A DNA stretch of 64,000 bases. Source: Planococcus maitriensis (lineage in GTDB: Bacteria; Bacillota; Bacilli; Bacillales_A; Planococcaceae). The position numbers were made by a program, and so were the translations under genes. The DNA lies in assembly GCF_003289925.1 (NCBI RefSeq), contig NZ_QLZQ01000001.1, positions 186,001-250,000 on the forward strand. Direction: 5' to 3'. Within the stretch, counting starts at the first letter, position 1; each line of letters opens with the position of its first letter. This document shows positions 34,575 through 43,036 of the stretch, piece by piece. A model generated the notes under the pieces. The model saw nothing but the letters and a program-made list of their open reading frames with translations, made no database searches and was not told the DNA's origin.

Positions 34575-35021
34575 ATGGCTTTGCATAGTTTTCATTTAAC
34601 GGCAGACTGGCCCGGCAACCGAAATGATGTCGGGACAATCGAATCGGGGAATTTAAAGACGCAAGTCTCGATTCCACCCGAAATGGATGGCCCAGGGGTC
34701 GGCACCAATCCCGACGAGATGCTGCTGGGGGCGGCAGCGACCTGCTATATCATCACGCTTGCGGCGATGATGGAGCGCAGCAAGCTGGCGAAAGAGTCGC
34801 TGACGATGGAATCGGAAGGAATCGTGGAAGTAGAAAATGGCGTCATCACTTATAAAAAAATCATCCACCGCCCGAAAGTCGTCTTGCCGGCAGCGGCAGG
34901 GGAGAAGGAATTCAAACTGGCCCGCAAACTCGCGGAAAAAGCGGAATCTTCCTGCATGATCACGCGCGCCATCCAAGGCAATGTCGCAGTCGAACTGGAA
35001 GCCGATATTACAAAAGCATAA
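34575..35021 (+). CDS. OsmC-family peroxiredoxin-like protein
   Basis: 148 aa OsmC/Ohr fold. The first redox cysteine is in LLGAAATCYIITLAAMME (about 56) and the second in KAESSCMITRAIQGN (about 129), the two-cysteine arrangement that reduces organic hydroperoxides with thiol donors. Family relatives also handle persulfides. ATG 34575 follows AGAGGAGGAAACAGC; the open frame upstream overlaps the kinase gene. Confidence 0.87.
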   Translation: MALHSFHLTADWPGNRNDVGTIESGNLKTQVSIPPEMDGPGVGTNPDEMLLGAAATCYIITLAAMMERSKLAKESLTMESEGIVEVENGVITYKKIIHRPKVVLPAAAGEKEFKLARKLAEKAESSCMITRAIQGNVAVELEADITKA

Positions 35022-35035
35022 CGACAAGCCCTGAT

Positions 35036-35062
35036 TTCCATTTTGGAGAACAGGGTTTTTTA
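35036..35062 (+). terminator. Terminator after the OsmC gene
   Basis: CCCTG pairs with CAGGG over an imperfect inner stem (TCCA/TGGA), then a T-run. Confidence 0.75.
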
Positions 35063-35170
35063 TTTGGGAAATGGTGTTTTTAGATGATTCTAAGAATTTT
35101 TTCTTCCGGACGTTTCGGGATATGGTAGACTACATCTAATGAAAAATGGGCTATACAGGGGACGGGTGAC

Positions 35171-36763
35171 ATGAAAAAACTATCGCTGCAGACAAAAATC
35201 ATCCTGTTGACGACTTCGCTTGTGCTGTTGACGACAGTGGTGTTCGGCGGGATTTTGAGCTATCAGGAAATTGCGGAAATCAAAGAGAACATCGGCCAGC
35301 GGGCACAGGAAACGGCGATCGGCATTTCGGCCATGCCGACGATCGTCGAGGCGATGGATGATGAGGAGCCGGCACTGCAAATCCAGCCCCTCGCTGAATA
35401 TTTGCGCAAGCAGGTGGGCGCAGAGTTCATCGTCATCGGCAATAGGGAGAGCATCCGATATTCGCATCCGGATCCCGACAAAATCGGCAAAAGAATGGTC
35501 GGGGGTGATAATGAGCGCGCTCTCCAAGATGGCAAAGTCTATGTGTCCGAAGCATTCGGCTCGCTCGGCAGAAGCCTGCGCGGCAAAGCGCCGATCTATG
35601 ATGGCGACGGGCGGGTCATCGGTGTGGTGTCAGTAGGGTATATGATCGAAGATATTGAAGCGATCATTTTCGGCAATATCATGGACGTGATGTCATTGGC
35701 GTTATTGACGCTCGTCATCGGGATACTTGGCAGCATATTGCTCGCGAGGAATATCCGGAAAGATACGCTGGGGCTCGAACCCCGTGAAATCGCCCGTTTG
35801 TATCAGGACCGGGAAGCTTTGCTGTCATCGATTATCGAAGGGGTCATCGCCATCGATAAAGACGGCCGCATCACCGAACTGAACAGTTCCGCAGAAAAGA
35901 TGCTTGCCATGGACCAAAGTTTTCTGCACACTCCGGCGGATGATATCCTGCCGGAACTTAGGATGGGCGAAACCTTGAAAACGGGGAATTCCTGGAAGAA
36001 TAAAGAAATCCTCATTGGCGGCATTGTTTTTATCGTCAACCAAAAGCTGATTTGGGCAGAAGGGGAAATGGCCGGTGCCGTTTCGACATTCCGTGAAAAA
36101 ACGGAAGTGCAGGAAGTGCTGGAAACCCTGTCGGAAATCCGCCAATACTCCGAAAGCCTGCGGGCGCAAACGCATGAATACGCCAATAAACTCTACGCCA
36201 TATCCGGGCTTCTGCAATTGGAGGAAACCGAAGAAGCGGTCCGGCTGATCCAGCAAGAGACGAATCATCATGAAAAACAGACGAAGCATACGCTGAATCA
36301 TATCGAAGATAAGAAAGTCCAGGCGATCCTGCTTGGCAAAATGGGGAAAGCTTCCGAAGCGAAAGTCGAGCTGTCAGTGGACGAAAACAGCTCGCTCGCC
36401 AAATTGCCTGCTCATGTCGATATTTCCAAAGTCATTCACATTGTCGGGAATTTGATCGACAATGCCATCGAGGAAGTCGAATCGTGCGACCGGAAAGAAG
36501 TGTCTTTCTTCATCACCGACATCGGCAACGACTTGGTCATTGAAGTGCAGGACAGCGGGCGCGGCATCGAAACCGGCAACCTCGATCAATTCTTCACGCA
36601 AGGATTCTCCACGAAACTGGAAAAAGCGGATAGGGGCTACGGCTTGGCGATCGTCAAACAAGCGGTCGAAGATTTGGCGGGCTGGATCGAGGTGGATTCC
36701 ACGCCGCAGCGCGGGACGATATTCAGCGTCTTTATCCCGAAAAAAACGATGGAGGTGGCATAA
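35171..36763 (+). CDS. Sensor histidine kinase, CitA/DcuS type
   Basis: 530 aa. It has a membrane segment (about 10-32), an extracytoplasmic PAS/CACHE-like sensor (about 35-165, with RYSHPDPDKIGKRMVGGD, the carboxylate-binding region in CitA), a second membrane segment (about 172-193), a cytoplasmic PAS (about 210-310), a SPOB_a-type phospho-acceptor helix with His in LRAQTHEYANKLYAISGLLQL, and an HATPase domain (NLIDNAIEE, DSGRGI, GYGLAIV). Senses a di- or tricarboxylate. The next gene is its regulator and the downstream tct genes are the likely target. Confidence 0.88.
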   Translation: MKKLSLQTKIILLTTSLVLLTTVVFGGILSYQEIAEIKENIGQRAQETAIGISAMPTIVEAMDDEEPALQIQPLAEYLRKQVGAEFIVIGNRESIRYSHPDPDKIGKRMVGGDNERALQDGKVYVSEAFGSLGRSLRGKAPIYDGDGRVIGVVSVGYMIEDIEAIIFGNIMDVMSLALLTLVIGILGSILLARNIRKDTLGLEPREIARLYQDREALLSSIIEGVIAIDKDGRITELNSSAEKMLAMDQSFLHTPADDILPELRMGETLKTGNSWKNKEILIGGIVFIVNQKLIWAEGEMAGAVSTFREKTEVQEVLETLSEIRQYSESLRAQTHEYANKLYAISGLLQLEETEEAVRLIQQETNHHEKQTKHTLNHIEDKKVQAILLGKMGKASEAKVELSVDENSSLAKLPAHVDISKVIHIVGNLIDNAIEEVESCDRKEVSFFITDIGNDLVIEVQDSGRGIETGNLDQFFTQGFSTKLEKADRGYGLAIVKQAVEDLAGWIEVDSTPQRGTIFSVFIPKKTMEVA

Positions 36764-37431
36764 TGCTGCGGGTAGTGATTGCAGAAGATGATTTCCGTGT
36801 CGCGCAAGTGCACGAGAAATTTTTAGCGAAGATTGAACAAGTGGAACTGGCAGCGAAAGCGAAAGATTGCGCAGAGACGCTGGCGGCGGTCAAGCTAGAG
36901 CGTCCGGATTTGGTGCTATTGGATAATTACATGCCGGATGGGCTAGGTATTGAGCTGATCGATGAGTTAAGGAAAGAAAGCCCGGAGACCGACATCATCC
37001 TCGTGTCGGCAGCGAACGAGCGGGAGTATATCGAAACGGCACTGCGCAAAGGGGTAAAAGGCATCATCATCAAGCCTGCCGAGCTTGGCCAGTTCACTGC
37101 GACCATCGAAAAATACCGGAAAGACAGGGAAAAGCTGGCAAGCCAAGAAACCATCGGCCAGGAGTATTTGGATGAACTGTTCGGCGTCAAGGCCGTCAAA
37201 AAAGAAGCGCCAGCGGTCAAGGGCATCGACCCGCTGACGATGCAGAAAGTGCAGAAATTGTTGGCGCAGTACGAAGATGGGGTAACAGCCGAGAAAATGG
37301 GCGAAGAGATGGGCGCTTCCCGCACGACCGCCAGGCGCTATCTGGAATATTTGGTGTCGACGGACGATTGCTACGCTGAGCTCGGTTACGGGATTGTCGG
37401 AAGGCCGGAACGGAAATACTTCGTTAAATGA
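36763..37431 (+). CDS. Response regulator, CitT/DcuR type
   Basis: 222 aa. The receiver domain (about 1-120) has phospho-acceptor Asp in LVLLDNYMPDGLG, EDD near the N-terminus and Lys in IIIKPAELG. The C-terminal DNA-binding domain contains helix-turn-helix GVTAEKMGEEMGASRTTARRYLEYL. Start overlaps the kinase stop by one base (TAATG) with GGAGGTGG upstream. A palindrome TGAACA-AAA-TGTTCA at 37863, before the transporter genes, is a candidate operator. Confidence 0.9.
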   Translation: MLRVVIAEDDFRVAQVHEKFLAKIEQVELAAKAKDCAETLAAVKLERPDLVLLDNYMPDGLGIELIDELRKESPETDIILVSAANEREYIETALRKGVKGIIIKPAELGQFTATIEKYRKDREKLASQETIGQEYLDELFGVKAVKKEAPAVKGIDPLTMQKVQKLLAQYEDGVTAEKMGEEMGASRTTARRYLEYLVSTDDCYAELGYGIVGRPERKYFVK

Positions 37432-37479
37432 AAGAGAACCGGTGCTGCGTTCTGGCAGACATACCTCTCTAGATTTTTC

Positions 37480-37518
37480 AAAAAAGCAACTTCCCTGTAT
37501 AGGGGAGTTGCTTTTTTG
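37480..37518. terminator. Bidirectional terminator
   Basis: AAAAAAGCAACTTCCC / GGGGAGTTGCTTTTTT with loop TGTATA, between the response regulator (+) and a small minus-strand gene. Confidence 0.92.
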
Positions 37519-37541
37519 CGTGGTCGTTTCGTTTTCGGCAA

Positions 37542-37754
37542 TCAGTCGGTGCGGCATTCGAAATGGGTCATTTGCCAACCGCTTTTTTCGATTTCGGGAA
37601 ATCCGCCCAGATCATAGCAACGATCAGCCGCTTCGGTCACTTCTACATAGCTGAAATAGCTTTGTGCGGTAATTGCGATCCCGATGGCAAGAAATAATGT
37701 GATGCCGAGCACAAAGGCCGCCATGCCGGGAGTAATGGCTGTGATGCGTTTCAT
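37542..37754 (-). CDS. Small membrane-anchored hypothetical protein
   Basis: 70 aa with one hydrophobic segment (about 11-32) after a short basic start (MKRITA), then an outward-facing tail with two cysteines (DRCYDLGGFPEIEKSGWQMTHFECRTD) that could form a disulfide. Not a family I can name. ATG 37754 follows GAGGAGGCTGAAA, a strong site that supports it as a real gene. Confidence 0.65.
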   Translation of the reverse strand: MKRITAITPGMAAFVLGITLFLAIGIAITAQSYFSYVEVTEAADRCYDLGGFPEIEKSGWQMTHFECRTD

Positions 37755-37862
37755 TTTCAGCCTCCTCAATATTCATTCAATACTATATATACCCTAGCAC
37801 AATTCCCTTCTGTTTCCTATAAATGAAATATCAGTAAAATACCAACTTCCTGGTGAACTTTA

Positions 37863-37877
37863 TGAACAAAATGTTCA
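37863..37877. promoter_or_regulatory. Palindrome before the tct operon (candidate CitT-type operator)
   Basis: Perfect inverted repeat TGAACA-AAA-TGTTCA, preceded by another TGAAC at 37854. It lies 117 bases before tctC and downstream of the two-component genes. Confidence 0.45.
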
Positions 37878-37901
37878 AAAAATCCTTTATACAGCTTATT
37901 T

Positions 37902-37915
37902 TGTAAACGGTTACA
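37902..37915. promoter_or_regulatory. cre site (CcpA) before the tct operon
   Basis: TGTAAACGGTTACA matches the general cre consensus TGWNANCGNTNWCA at every fixed position and is nearly palindromic. Located 65 bases before the tctC start, so catabolite repression of tricarboxylate uptake is expected. Confidence 0.75.
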
Positions 37916-37979
37916 TTCTGAAAATTCGCAGTTATACTTCAACACATAAGAAAACTACTTGAACTGAGGGGGAAATAAC

Positions 37980-38987
37980 ATGAAGAAAACGATTTTTGCA
38001 AGCGTCTTGACGATGAGCGCTTTGGCATTCGCGGGTTGCGGATCCGACGATACGGCTAATACAGGGGGAGAAGGCGGAAGCTTCGAACCATCGAAAACAA
38101 TTGAAATGGTAGCACCGGCAGGATCAGGCGGCGGCTGGGATACGACAGCCCGCGAAGTTGCCCGTGTATTCGGCGAAACGGGAATCATCGATGAGAACAT
38201 GACCGTCATCAACCGTGAAGGCGGCGGCGGGGCAATTGGCTGGGCTTATGTCCACGGTAAAGAAGGCGACGCCCACAGCATGTTCGTCGCTTCACCGCCA
38301 TTGATGTTCGTGCCGCTCAACGGCCAATCGGAACACGGCCATGAAGACTTTACGCCGCTTGCCAACATGATTGCCGACTACGGCGCGTTTGCTGTCCGTG
38401 AAGATAGCGAATTCGAAGATTTGAACGACCTATTCGACCAGATGAAAGATGATCCGGAAAGCGTCACTGTTATCGGCACATCCGCTCCAGGAAGCATGGA
38501 CCATATGCAATTTGTCCGCATCGCCAAAGCGGCAGGCGTTGACCCGACAAAGATCAAATACGTTTCTGACCAGGAAGGCGGCGCTTTGACAGCGGTTCTC
38601 AACGGTTCAGTCGATGTCTTCTCCACAGGTGTCGGCGAAACGATCGAACAAGTGCGTGCGGGCAATATCAAGGTTCTGGGTGTAACGGCGGAAGAACGCA
38701 TGGAAGGGGAAGTGCTTTCCGAATTCCCGACAGCGATCGAGCAGGGCATCGATGAAAGCTTCGTCAACTGGCGCGGATTCTTCGGGCCTCCAGGCATGGA
38801 CCAGGCAGCAGTCGATTATTATGAAGCTAAATTCCAGGAATTGAGTGAATCCGAAGAGTTTGCAGAAGTCCGCGAGAAGTACGGCTGGAACGAAATGTAC
38901 ATGGGCAGTGAAGAATATAACGAATTCCTCGAAGGCGAGAAAGAAGAAATTGCCGCATTGCTCGAGGAAATCGGATTAGGCCAATAA
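37980..38987 (+). CDS. tctC: Tricarboxylate-binding lipoprotein TctC
   Basis: 335 aa receptor of the tripartite tricarboxylate transporter family. Lipobox AFAGC (Cys about 20), then the Bug/TctC fold starting IEMVAPAGSGGGWDTTAREVARVF, with NREGGGGAIGWAYV in the ligand-binding beta loop and ASPPLMFVPL. Captures citrate-like substrates outside the membrane. ATG 37980 follows GAGGGGGAAATA. First gene of tctCBA under the cre site. Confidence 0.9.
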   Translation: MKKTIFASVLTMSALAFAGCGSDDTANTGGEGGSFEPSKTIEMVAPAGSGGGWDTTAREVARVFGETGIIDENMTVINREGGGGAIGWAYVHGKEGDAHSMFVASPPLMFVPLNGQSEHGHEDFTPLANMIADYGAFAVREDSEFEDLNDLFDQMKDDPESVTVIGTSAPGSMDHMQFVRIAKAAGVDPTKIKYVSDQEGGALTAVLNGSVDVFSTGVGETIEQVRAGNIKVLGVTAEERMEGEVLSEFPTAIEQGIDESFVNWRGFFGPPGMDQAAVDYYEAKFQELSESEEFAEVREKYGWNEMYMGSEEYNEFLEGEKEEIAALLEEIGLGQ

Positions 38988-39058
38988 TACAATTACTTAA
39001 TAAAAGAAATTACAGCTGCCTAAGCAGTTCAAAAGTAAAAAAGTCAACAAGTGAAACC

Positions 39059-39091
39059 GGATCTTTGGCATTCGGTTTCTCTCTTTTCAGT
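39059..39091 (+). terminator. Intra-operon hairpin between tctC and tctB
   Basis: GAAACCGGAT pairs imperfectly with ATTCGGTTTC across a short loop, then a pyrimidine-rich CTCTCTTTTC tract. It probably acts as a partial terminator or RNA-end stabiliser, letting the binding protein be made in excess. Confidence 0.55.
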
Positions 39092-39109
39092 TAAAAGGAG
39101 GCGTTTCGT

Positions 39110-39568
39110 TTGCTAGCAAGCATAAATCGGAAATTAGGGCTGCTGCTTTTCATTGTTGCGGCCGTCTATCTATATTTAAGTTTTCAATTGCCCAATTATG
39201 AATATGCCCCGATCGATGCGGATGTCATTCCGAAGGGCTTGGGCATCTTGTTATTGGTGCTGTCCGTTTTCCTGTTCTTTTCCCGTGTAGCGGAAACGGA
39301 TGCGGAAAAGGCGAAGCGCAATATCCCGAAAAAAGAACTGGGGGTCATTGCCGCAGTATTCGCCATGATTTTTGTCTATATTCTATTGTTTGAAACGATC
39401 GGCTTCATCATCACGACGGCATTGTTCATTTTCTTCTGTTCGTGGTTTTTAGGTTATAGAGCATGGAAGACAAATATATTGGTCTCTCTTCTGTTCCCGA
39501 TTGTTATGTATGCTATTTTCGTTTTCGCGCTGGGGATCGTATTGCCGCGCGGCATCTTGCCATTTTAA
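39110..39568 (+). CDS. tctB: Tripartite tricarboxylate transporter small subunit TctB
   Basis: 152 aa with four hydrophobic segments (about 10-28, 43-62, 77-100, 105-148) and the pattern of the TctB family (DADVIPKGLGILLLVLSVFL near the N-terminus). Small membrane subunit of the TTT importer. TTG 39110 follows AAAGGAGGCG. The open frame leads straight into tctA 15 bases later. Confidence 0.87.
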   Translation: MLASINRKLGLLLFIVAAVYLYLSFQLPNYEYAPIDADVIPKGLGILLLVLSVFLFFSRVAETDAEKAKRNIPKKELGVIAAVFAMIFVYILLFETIGFIITTALFIFFCSWFLGYRAWKTNILVSLLFPIVMYAIFVFALGIVLPRGILPF

Positions 39569-39583
39569 GGAGGGAGCTTCCAT

Positions 39584-41086
39584 ATGGATGCATTTCAAGG
39601 TCTAATGACCGGTTTTCAAGTTGCCTTAAGTCTAGAAGGGATTATGTTCGTGCTGATCGGCGTTGTCGTCGGTACCTTGATCGGGATGATGCCAGGGCTT
39701 GGCCCGATCAGCGCCATCGCGATCATGATCCCGATTACATACGGGATGGATCCGGCACCGGCACTCGTCATGATGGCGGGCGTCTATTACGGGGCCGTGT
39801 TCGGGGGGTCGACTTCTTCGATCCTGTTGAATGCACCGGGAATTTCGGGTACTGTCGCTACAGCTTTCGACGGCTATCCAATGGCCCAGCAAGGAAAGGC
39901 CGGAAAGGCGTTGGCCATTGCGGCGATTTCTTCATTCGTCGGAGGCACCGTCTCGGTTGTCATGCTGATGTTGCTCGCTCCAGCACTCTCAAGTGTAGCG
40001 ATTTCGTTCGGGCCGCCAGCTTATTTCGCTTTGATGTTCATGGGCCTAACCGCGATATCCAGTCTTTCTGAAGGCTCGACGATCAAAGCGATGATTGCAG
40101 CGGTCGCAGGTTTCATGGTCGTTACGATCGGCATCGACCCCCAGACAGGGACACAGCGTTTCACATTCGGGAACGTCAACCTGTTCGACGGGTTCGACTT
40201 TTTGATCATCGCACTCGGCCTCTTTGCAGTCGCTGAAGTCTGCATGCTTATCCTGAACCGGAAAAACCGCAGCTTAAGCGACGACCAGAAACTGGGTAGC
40301 CTGAAACTGTCCAAGGCGGACTTGAAAGAAATGAGCGGGCCAGTCAGCCGCCAGTCGTTCGTCGGCTTCTTGCTCGGCGTCTTGCCGGGGGCAGGGGCGA
40401 CAATCGCTTCTTTCATCAGTTATATTTTCGAAAAACGGATCGCTAAAAATCCTGAAGAATTCGGGAAAGGTTCCGTCAAAGGGCTCGCAGCACCGGAAAG
40501 CTCCAATAACGCCGCGACAAGCGGCGCGTTCGTCCCGCTGTTGAGCTTGGGTATTCCAGGTTCGGGGACGACGGCTGTCATGTTGGGCGCGTTCCTGGTG
40601 CTAGGCGTACAACCTGGTCCGCTGTTGATGACCGACCGCCCGGAAATCTTCTGGGGCATCATCGCTTCGATGTATCTCGGGAACGTCTTCCTGTTGATCT
40701 TGAACTTGCCACTGATTCCATATTTGGCAAAAATCTTGAGCATTCCGCGCCCTTTGCTCATTTCACTCGTCATCATGTTCAGTTTGATCGGGGTCTATTC
40801 GATCAGCTTCAACGTCTTTGACCTATACATGCTGCTGGTATTCGGCGCATTAGGATTTGCGATGCGGATCTTTTCATTCCCCGCACCGCCTTTCATCCTG
40901 GCCTTTATCCTTGGCGGCATGATGGAGCAGGCTTTCCGCCAATCCATGACCATCTCCAATGGCAGCTTGAGCATTTTTGTCGATAGCCCATTGCCGCTAT
41001 CCCTGCTCTTGGTCGCACTCGTTTCACTATTGGTTCCGGCATTCCTGAAATGGAGAAGCAATAGGCTGGCATATAAACAACGTTAA
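39584..41086 (+). CDS. tctA: Tripartite tricarboxylate transporter large subunit TctA
   Basis: 500 aa, about 11-12 membrane segments. The two signature loops are GTLIGMMPGLGPISAIAIMIPITYGMDP near the N-terminus and FVGFLLGVLPGAGATIASFISY in the middle, with the APESSNNAATSGAFVPLLSLGIPGSGTTAVMLGA block. Forms the ion-coupled permease with TctB. ATG 39584 follows AAGGAGGGAGC. Confidence 0.93.
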   Translation: MDAFQGLMTGFQVALSLEGIMFVLIGVVVGTLIGMMPGLGPISAIAIMIPITYGMDPAPALVMMAGVYYGAVFGGSTSSILLNAPGISGTVATAFDGYPMAQQGKAGKALAIAAISSFVGGTVSVVMLMLLAPALSSVAISFGPPAYFALMFMGLTAISSLSEGSTIKAMIAAVAGFMVVTIGIDPQTGTQRFTFGNVNLFDGFDFLIIALGLFAVAEVCMLILNRKNRSLSDDQKLGSLKLSKADLKEMSGPVSRQSFVGFLLGVLPGAGATIASFISYIFEKRIAKNPEEFGKGSVKGLAAPESSNNAATSGAFVPLLSLGIPGSGTTAVMLGAFLVLGVQPGPLLMTDRPEIFWGIIASMYLGNVFLLILNLPLIPYLAKILSIPRPLLISLVIMFSLIGVYSISFNVFDLYMLLVFGALGFAMRIFSFPAPPFILAFILGGMMEQAFRQSMTISNGSLSIFVDSPLPLSLLLVALVSLLVPAFLKWRSNRLAYKQR

Positions 41087-41097
41087 GGGGTGGGAAA

Positions 41098-42477
41098 GTG
41101 AGAAACTCTAAGCTAGTGCCGCGTATTCTTGCTTTTCTGCTGGCCGCCGCATTCGCCCTCTTATGGGCGTTCGGTTTATTGGATGCTTATACGGATGACC
41201 AGAAACTGACGCTGTTATTGCTTGGCATCGCCATCGGTTTGTGGACGGTAAGCGCCATGCCGCTCGCTGCTTCGAGTCTTCTGGTGCTTGGCCTGCTGCT
41301 GCTTTTCCGTTTGACGGAGGAGCCGGAGCAGGCTTTTGCCGGTTTTCTGTCGGATGCGCTTTATTTCATCCTGGCGCTGACCTTGATTTCCAAAGTGCTG
41401 GTAAAAGCGAAAGCCGATCAAGTATTTGTCGGCGTACTATTGAAAATGAGCAAAGGAAAAGTCCAGCGGCTGTTGGTCGGCTTGCCGCTATTGATCGTCT
41501 TTTTGCCGATCCTGCTGCCTTCCGCTGTCGCCAGGTTCCGCATTCTTGAGCCGATCATCGAGCAAGTGAACGACCGTTTCGCGCTCGGCAAGAGAAGCCT
41601 GTTCCGCCAGTTCAGCTTTTATGTCATCGGCATGATGAACCAGAACTCGACGATGATTGTCTTCACGGGCGGTGGGTTCCCGATTCTCGCGGCTCAATTG
41701 CTGAGTGATTTCGGGGGTATCCAAATCTCCTGGCTCGGCTGGTTCGTTCGCATTGCACCGGCGCTTTGGCTGTCGCTGCTGTTGGTCAGTTTCGGTGTCT
41801 GGTTCTTTTTCAAACGGCACAGCGGTATAGGGCTTCAGATGGAACAGATGGAATTCACGCCTGCCGCCCGCTTGCCGGAACGTTTCTGGTGGGTGATCAT
41901 CCCGTTTTTCGCCATGATCATCAGCTGGATCGTCATCGATCAGGAACAGATTCCGCTCATCGTGGCGCCTTTCCTGCTGCTTGCCTATTATGCATTGCCG
42001 GTGAACGGGCTAGTCGATGACCGGCTCGTCCGGGATTACGATTGGGAAACTTTCCTATTGCTCGGAGCTTCCTTTTCGCTCGGCTATTTAATAGAAGAAA
42101 ACGGAACGGCGGGTGTGCTGGCAAGCCAATTAATCCAATTGCTGCCGCCGGGGGTGGGGCAGGCGGGAAATATTATATTTGTCGCTTTTCTCATCTTCAT
42201 CTTACGCTTTCTGTTTGTCGTGCCTTCCACTTCGATGATTGTCATTTTTCCGATCATCGTCAGTTTTGCAGAAATATTAAGTTTATCGATTTTGCCGATG
42301 GCGTTTTTATTGATCATGATCATCGGGGGCGTCACCATCTTGCCGATCCATTCCCCCACTACTTTTTTGGCTTTTCAAAAAGGGGCATTTTCCCAGCGCG
42401 AACAATTGCTCGTGGGCGGTTTTTCGAGTGCGGTAATGACGGGAATCGCCATTCTTTTTGCCATTTTCATCTGGTGA
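41098..42477 (+). CDS. SLC13/DASS-family anion permease
   Basis: 459 aa polytopic membrane protein. It has the two-fold repeated SNT-like pattern of the divalent-anion:sodium symporter class: MNQNSTMIVFTGGGFP (first) and VVPSTSMIVIFPIIVSF with ILPIHSPTTFLAF (second), the substrate-binding hairpin tips. Starts GTG 41098 with GGGGTGGG, 11 bases after tctA, so it belongs to the tricarboxylate operon. A di- or tricarboxylate is the likely substrate, giving the operon two uptake or exchange routes. Sulfate or another anion cannot be excluded. Confidence 0.78.
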   Translation: MRNSKLVPRILAFLLAAAFALLWAFGLLDAYTDDQKLTLLLLGIAIGLWTVSAMPLAASSLLVLGLLLLFRLTEEPEQAFAGFLSDALYFILALTLISKVLVKAKADQVFVGVLLKMSKGKVQRLLVGLPLLIVFLPILLPSAVARFRILEPIIEQVNDRFALGKRSLFRQFSFYVIGMMNQNSTMIVFTGGGFPILAAQLLSDFGGIQISWLGWFVRIAPALWLSLLLVSFGVWFFFKRHSGIGLQMEQMEFTPAARLPERFWWVIIPFFAMIISWIVIDQEQIPLIVAPFLLLAYYALPVNGLVDDRLVRDYDWETFLLLGASFSLGYLIEENGTAGVLASQLIQLLPPGVGQAGNIIFVAFLIFILRFLFVVPSTSMIVIFPIIVSFAEILSLSILPMAFLLIMIIGGVTILPIHSPTTFLAFQKGAFSQREQLLVGGFSSAVMTGIAILFAIFIW

Positions 42478-42498
42478 TGAAGAGGGCGCGCAAATAGT

Positions 42499-42536
42499 AA
42501 GGCCAGCCTTTAAAAATAAAGGCTGGCCTTTTTTTC
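42499..42536 (+). terminator. Terminator of the tct operon
   Basis: AAGGCCAGCCTTT / AAAGGCTGGCCTT with an AAAAAT loop and seven T residues. Confidence 0.93.
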
Positions 42537-42617
42537 TGTGAAGGGCCGGTATGTCTAGCTGAATGAATAGGGGGTAGGGTAATGCTAGAAGCGTTTTAAA
42601 CAAGAGGAGGCAGAAAA

Positions 42618-43004
42618 ATGTTCGATTATACAGTGACTACGAGTAAATCTGTAGAAGAAGCAGTGGCATCACTCGAGGAAAACTTGAAAGAAGAGAAGTT
42701 CGGCGTCTTATGGAATTTTGATTTGACGGCAAAGCTCCAGGAGAAGGGACAGGACTTCGACACCCCGTATAAGATCCTGGAAGTATGCAACCCGAAAGAA
42801 GCGAATACGGTACTCTCTGAAAACTTGATGGTCGGCTATTTCCTGCCATGTAAAATTGTCGTCTATAAAGAAGGGGAAGAAACGAAGATCGGCATGCCGA
42901 AGCCAACATCGTTGATCGGCATGGCAGAGGATGGCGGCAAGTTGAATGAAGTGGCTGCAGATATCGAAAACCGCCTGATCGGCTGTATCGACCGGACCGC
43001 CTAG
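42618..43004 (+). CDS. DUF302 family protein
   Basis: 128 aa single DUF302 domain (YTVTTSKSVEEAVASLEENLKEEKFGVLWNFDLTAKLQEKG, KILEVCNPKEANTVLSENLMVGYFLPCKIVVYKEG). DUF302 proteins often sit with sulfur, heme or redox genes, and their activity is unknown. Cys53 and Cys79 are candidate redox or ligand residues. ATG 42618 follows AAGAGGAGGCAG. Lies 32 bases ahead of a persulfide-dioxygenase-like gene, probably in one unit. Confidence 0.85.
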   Translation: MFDYTVTTSKSVEEAVASLEENLKEEKFGVLWNFDLTAKLQEKGQDFDTPYKILEVCNPKEANTVLSENLMVGYFLPCKIVVYKEGEETKIGMPKPTSLIGMAEDGGKLNEVAADIENRLIGCIDRTA

Positions 43005-43036
43005 GCTTCAAAACTATTAAATGGAGGGATTTTCTC

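Noticed and set aside
42566-42585. CstR operator before the DUF302 gene
   Set aside because: AGGGGGTAGGGTAATG contains half-site-like runs but no ATACCC partner, so there is no palindrome.
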